From: Blautia faecis
GTDB lineage: Bacteria > Bacillota > Clostridia > Lachnospirales > Lachnospiraceae
Assembly: GCF_020554845.1 (NCBI RefSeq)
Contig: NZ_JAJCIA010000011.1
Span: 1-64,000 of the forward strand
Reading direction: 5' to 3'
Length of the DNA: 64,000 nucleotides
The notes under the pieces are model-generated. The model saw nothing but the letters and a program-made list of their open reading frames with translations, ran no database searches and was not told the DNA's origin. Shown here piece after piece: positions 61,701-64,000 of the stretch; position 1 is the stretch's first letter; each line of letters starts with the position of its first letter. A program made the translations under genes and the position numbers.

Positions 61701-63642
61701 ACTTCCGGGAACTTATGGAACTGTGACAGCAGTTTCAGAAACAATCCATGTGGCTGTGCCGCTATCAATTTCGGGAGTAAATCTTCATTTGTCTGCAGGA
61801 AAAACTGAGACACAGTATATTGATTCAGGAGTGATCACAGGCGGAAGCGGGCAGTATAAAACTGTTGTGATCAGCGAGAATCTTCCAGCTGGTCTGGAGA
61901 GAACCCATTTACCCGGACTCTCTTATACGTTTTCCTATAGTGGAATTGTTACTGCACCAGCCGGGACTTATGTGTGTGAATATCAGGTGCAGGATGTACA
62001 GACAAGGGCAATTTTGCCTGTAACAATCACAATTTATGTGCAGAATTCAAATGAAGCAGCTTTTACAAGCTTTAATCTTTATAAACTGCAGAATACCGTT
62101 CTGGAAAAAGATGTAATAGGTAAGATTGATAATGAAGCAAGGACAATTACTCTCTTGCTTCCAAAAGGGACAGATGTTAGCAGACTGACTCCGAATATGG
62201 ACTATGGAGCAGGTTCGGGAGCAGCTTTGGATTGGGCTTTTGCCAATGGCACGTCGCATGATTTTTCCAATCCGGTAGAATATGTTCTGACAGCTCCGGA
62301 TGGAGTGACGAAGATAACTTATACTGTTACCGTAGTATTTTATGATGATAGTCAAGGCGGTTCGGAAGAGACTCCTCATATACATACCTGGGATACCGGA
62401 GCTGTTACAAAGAAACCCACTTGTACAGAAGATGGACTAAAGACCTATACCTGTACAGGGTGCAAAGAGATAAGACTGGAAAGCATTGAGAAAACTGGGC
62501 ATATCACGGTGATAGACGAAGCTGTAGCTGTGGGATGCGAGAGCGCAGGTAAAACAGCGGGAAGTCATTGCAGTGTTTGTGGGGCAGTGTTACAGGAGCA
62601 GAAGGTTATAGTGGCAACCGGGCATGCCTGGGATGCCGGAGCTGTTACATTAAAGCCGACGGTTGAGAATGCAGGGATTCGAACCTTTAGCTGTACGGTG
62701 TGTGGGAAAACAAAGAACGAAAGTATTCCGATGCTGGAGCCAACGACGACACCAACGCCAGTACCGACAGCAACGCCAACGAATACGCCGGTGCCGACGG
62801 CGACACCGACGAACACACCGGTACCAACGGCAACGCCAACAAACACGCCAGTACCAACGGCAACGCCAACAAACACACCAATACCAACGGCAACGCCAAC
62901 GAATACGCCAGTGCCAACGGCAACGCCAACAAATACACCGGTGCCAACGGCAACGCCGACGAACACACCAGTGCCGACAAACACACCGATACCAACGGCA
63001 ACGCCAACGAACACGCCAGTACCAACGGCAACGCCGACGAACACACCAGTGCCGACAAACACACCAGTGCCGACAAACACACCAGTGCCGACAAACACAC
63101 CAGTACCAACGAACACACCTGCGCCGACTGGATATAAAGTGGGGACAACAGTGAAACATCCGGCGACAAACGGATATTATAAAGTTACCGCCACCGACAC
63201 GGTAGAATATATAAAACCGATAAAGAAAAAAGTAAGCACTGTCACAATTCCAGACAGCGTAAACCTAAAGGGCGCGAATTACAAAGTAACCTCAATAGCC
63301 TCCAAAGCATTCAAGAGCAATAAATACCTGAAAAAGGCTATCATAGGAAACAATGTAATCCAGATTAAGAGCTATGCCTTTTATAAGTGCACGAAACTCT
63401 CTTACGTACAAATTGGCGGTTCAGTAAAAGCGATCGGAAAACAAAGCTTTTATAGCTGCAAAAAGTTAAACGAAATGAGAAGCTACACCTCCCGCCTGAA
63501 AGCCAAATACGTAGGCTCCAATGCCTTCAAAGGCACTCCATCCAGGATGAAAGTTTACGTCCCAAGGAAAAAGGCAAAGAGCTACAAAACGGTTTTTGTA
63601 AAACGAGGCATAAGCAAAAAGATTGTAATAAAGAAGATGTAA
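58768..63642 (+). CDS. Large secreted multidomain protein: M30-like peptidase, GLUG, Ig-like and LRR regions
   Basis: The 1624-residue protein starts with a signal peptide (residues 1-29). A peptidase-like domain follows with zinc motif HEGQH (His232-His236) and downstream NEGLA (Glu256), as in M30-type gluzincins. Residues about 440-720 carry GLUG-type repeats ([36 protein letters not shown]). About 790-1020 holds Ig-like repeats ([20 protein letters not shown]). At 1205-1320 are two Cys-pair repeats ([20 protein letters not shown]). A Pro/Thr repeat linker covers 1325-1455, and LRR_5-type repeats end the protein. It lacks an LPxTG anchor. It is probably a cell-surface or released adhesin-protease acting on host or dietary glycoprotein. 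The start follows caggaggcgtgt. Confidence 0.87.
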   Translation: MKRKRSIGLSVGICLLLLGLFSNISVFAAVTEGKAGETLTGEYAVIVNTDPEVAHNTGTLVFDDGADGTAPYTAGSVGASNSLGSVNVAGGSTNSAIALQSATTYTIGQEKYMGTTYSQKTYVCIGIGEHCYIWMEKNMKSDYDSAGKTAVIAADMASVYDGQPYRILNQLAGGEIPCLDGSGKLSILLETLSSASGMYMYETDVTAIHINIPAASSYVTGEMSRRNGLLVHEGQHAVLALKTNFSSSGKYMWLNEGLAVTVMDYLWGGIDSSGWLNGIAENAAIRRGSSLIYQSYRDDTARDYGLPYLFVRYVIDRMARGYDPMSVLPRFYQINASDLNCEEYLEKVTGVAFKTLLTDFYTAIAAGETSGAYGFYGDRVAAQKAATYPVFVGNSGAKYSLEPAAAIIIKLKDGKFTVPSDGDSNIIYRVIGNRNAAVSPAGGNGTAENPYEIDSLEDLNMISDHAGAHYCLTKDIQINGKINFSVNYFGGVLDGNGHTISGLKKPLIVQNGGTVKNLRIEAAFDDDSQNAQGVFAQYNTGKIQECTVSGTVTGHMGGQGLQEFPKFGGIAGENSGTISGCSSRLNMNLSMPAMKSWAGGIVGLNKGCVEKCVSSGKITVTQAEDAGQLYVGGIAGGTERTTLGNSSIKVCVHTGILRVSGKNKNVGQICGQMTSSVISDCYGKDSQGELIGSTAATESNGKLLTENQLKDSASYTNWKFGSEWKISEDGIPARMEASDITSVSAYLYSSSYCIGERPYSWGILYINGQPGGIDITDDMISGFDNTTAGTKTINIVYKGKTTSCSITITEPDSSKITKVQISRAPKTNYTEGELFDPSGMSLYISYSAYSGAWVYSDFSYDKTEPLTTADTAVTFDYHGFKVQQKITVTAKKPSKLSVITAPDKTDYSVGDKLDLSGLRLRLTYNNGNKSPAFTADQLEQYGVKIALGNDGKVTPVSAEKIFTADDNGQTLLFYATDALPGTYGTVTAVSETIHVAVPLSISGVNLHLSAGKTETQYIDSGVITGGSGQYKTVVISENLPAGLERTHLPGLSYTFSYSGIVTAPAGTYVCEYQVQDVQTRAILPVTITIYVQNSNEAAFTSFNLYKLQNTVLEKDVIGKIDNEARTITLLLPKGTDVSRLTPNMDYGAGSGAALDWAFANGTSHDFSNPVEYVLTAPDGVTKITYTVTVVFYDDSQGGSEETPHIHTWDTGAVTKKPTCTEDGLKTYTCTGCKEIRLESIEKTGHITVIDEAVAVGCESAGKTAGSHCSVCGAVLQEQKVIVATGHAWDAGAVTLKPTVENAGIRTFSCTVCGKTKNESIPMLEPTTTPTPVPTATPTNTPVPTATPTNTPVPTATPTNTPVPTATPTNTPIPTATPTNTPVPTATPTNTPVPTATPTNTPVPTNTPIPTATPTNTPVPTATPTNTPVPTNTPVPTNTPVPTNTPVPTNTPAPTGYKVGTTVKHPATNGYYKVTATDTVEYIKPIKKKVSTVTIPDSVNLKGANYKVTSIASKAFKSNKYLKKAIIGNNVIQIKSYAFYKCTKLSYVQIGGSVKAIGKQSFYSCKKLNEMRSYTSRLKAKYVGSNAFKGTPSRMKVYVPRKKAKSYKTVFVKRGISKKIVIKKM
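62742..63130. repeat. Tandem repeat encoding the Pro/Thr linker
   Basis: About 390 bases are built from 27-base units (protein unit VPTATPTNT or [10 protein letters not shown] phase), and then 15-base units (VPTNT) near the 3' end. Units differ mostly at third positions (acg, aca, acc; ccg, cca). All six frames are free of stops here. Such an array is prone to length change by slippage or recombination. Confidence 0.9.
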
Positions 63643-63740
63643 TATTTGTTTGTGTTATGGGGAGGTTTTCAAAGAAAGCTGGATCTTCAAACATCGAAAA
63701 AGCAATAGGCGGTTCAAATTAATGTAACAAGAGAATATAT

Positions 63741-63805
63741 AAGGGACTGTAATAGATGCACGTTGCGTATGAAGTGACATTCATCTGTTATAGTCCCTTT
63801 TCTCT
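63741..63805 (+). terminator. Terminator of the surface-protein gene
   Basis: aagggactgtaatagatg pairs with catctgttatagtccctt across a 23-base loop, followed by tttctctt. Confidence 0.75.
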
Positions 63806-63833
63806 TGACATTTTTCCACGTAATGTGCAAAAT
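63805..63833 (+). promoter_or_regulatory. Possible promoter of the GH32 gene
   Basis: A perfect TTGACA, 17-bp spacer, then a poor CAAAAT. A weak -10 would suit an activator-dependent or moderately expressed gene. Confidence 0.4.
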
Positions 63834-63873
63834 AAACTCATAAAGTTCAAACAATTTCAGGAGAAATTATATC

Positions 63874-64000
63874 ATGAGACAGGATTTTTTACACTTAAAA
63901 GCACCGGAAAACTGGATCAATGATCCAAATGGATTTATATATTTTAAAGGCAGATATCATCTTTTTTATCAGCATTTTCCCTATGCACCTATGTGGGGAA
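63874..64000 (+). CDS. GH32 beta-fructosidase (sucrose-6-phosphate hydrolase-like), 5' end only
   Basis: The first 42 codons are in the window. They contain the GH32 nucleophile motif in [20 protein letters not shown] and continue [12 protein letters not shown], matching beta-fructofuranosidases and sucrose-6-phosphate hydrolases. The ATG follows caggagaaatt. No signal peptide is seen, so the enzyme should be cytoplasmic. The gene runs off the end of the window. Confidence 0.9.
   Translation, partial: MRQDFLHLKAPENWINDPNGFIYFKGRYHLFYQHFPYAPMWG

Noticed and set aside
62565..63169. Several long open frames on both strands over the Pro/Thr linker
   Set aside because: They arise because the 27- and 15-base repeats lack stops in every frame; the plus-strand surface protein explains the region.

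Overview
The window reads as chromosomal DNA of a spore-forming, low-to-mid GC Gram-positive anaerobe, most likely a gut Lachnospiraceae species (Blautia/Ruminococcus-like). The evidence is a SpoIID-type protein, a SpoIIQ-like protein and SpoVT, a NiaR-controlled de novo NAD cluster, several AraC/YesMN-type regulators next to CUT1 sugar transporters, and short palindromic intergenic repeats. Names come from motif recognition by eye; no database search was run.

Layout. 1-540: a tRNA cluster (Tyr partial, Thr, fMet, Phe, Lys) with a terminator. 541-13300: housekeeping and accessory genes, namely a YedF/DUF3343 selenium-related pair, a serine hydrolase, a membrane metallophosphoesterase, SpoIID-like, hemolysin III, GIY-YIG, SpoIIQ-like, SpoVT and a diguanylate cyclase. 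They are interspersed with palindromic repeats and one candidate small RNA with its own promoter and terminator (8816-8960). 13306-17468: niaR-nadC-nadB divergent from nadA, with two near-consensus promoters facing each other across a candidate operator. 17514-17798: a promoter, a structured leader, a 32-codon hydrophobic peptide and a terminator, resembling a type I toxin locus.

17919-27708: two tandem AraC paralogues, then a CUT1 ABC transporter operon running into a mannonate-dehydratase-like enolase-superfamily enzyme, a RidA protein, a D-aminoacylase-type amidohydrolase and a SelA/DgaE-like PLP enzyme. Together these suggest uptake and breakdown of an N-acylated amino (sugar) acid, a combination I cannot assign to a described pathway. 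27898-34893: a lone GGDEF domain, an AAA-ATPase/PDDEXK protein, glycerate kinase, a ketopantoate-reductase-like protein, an AraC regulator, an HD protein and an O-acetyltransferase.

35100-47892: a 12.6-kb island bounded by two 147-bp direct repeats. One contains the 3' part of tRNA-Gln and the other overlaps the intact tRNA-Gln gene. Inside are an MNT/HEPN pair, a YesM/YesN two-component system, a second CUT1 transporter with a GH2 glycosidase, IS1182 and other mobile-element remnants, and a Phd/RelE module.

48328-64000: pncB; a zone of deletion scars (a LytTR regulator and a GHKL kinase fused out of frame, and a GH3 glucosidase missing its N-terminal half); a YugP-like protein that has lost its metal-binding motif; an intact GHKL/LytTR system; a HipA-like kinase with a small partner; a 1624-residue secreted M30-like/GLUG/Ig-like/LRR surface protein with a Pro-Thr repeat; and the start of a GH32 fructosidase.
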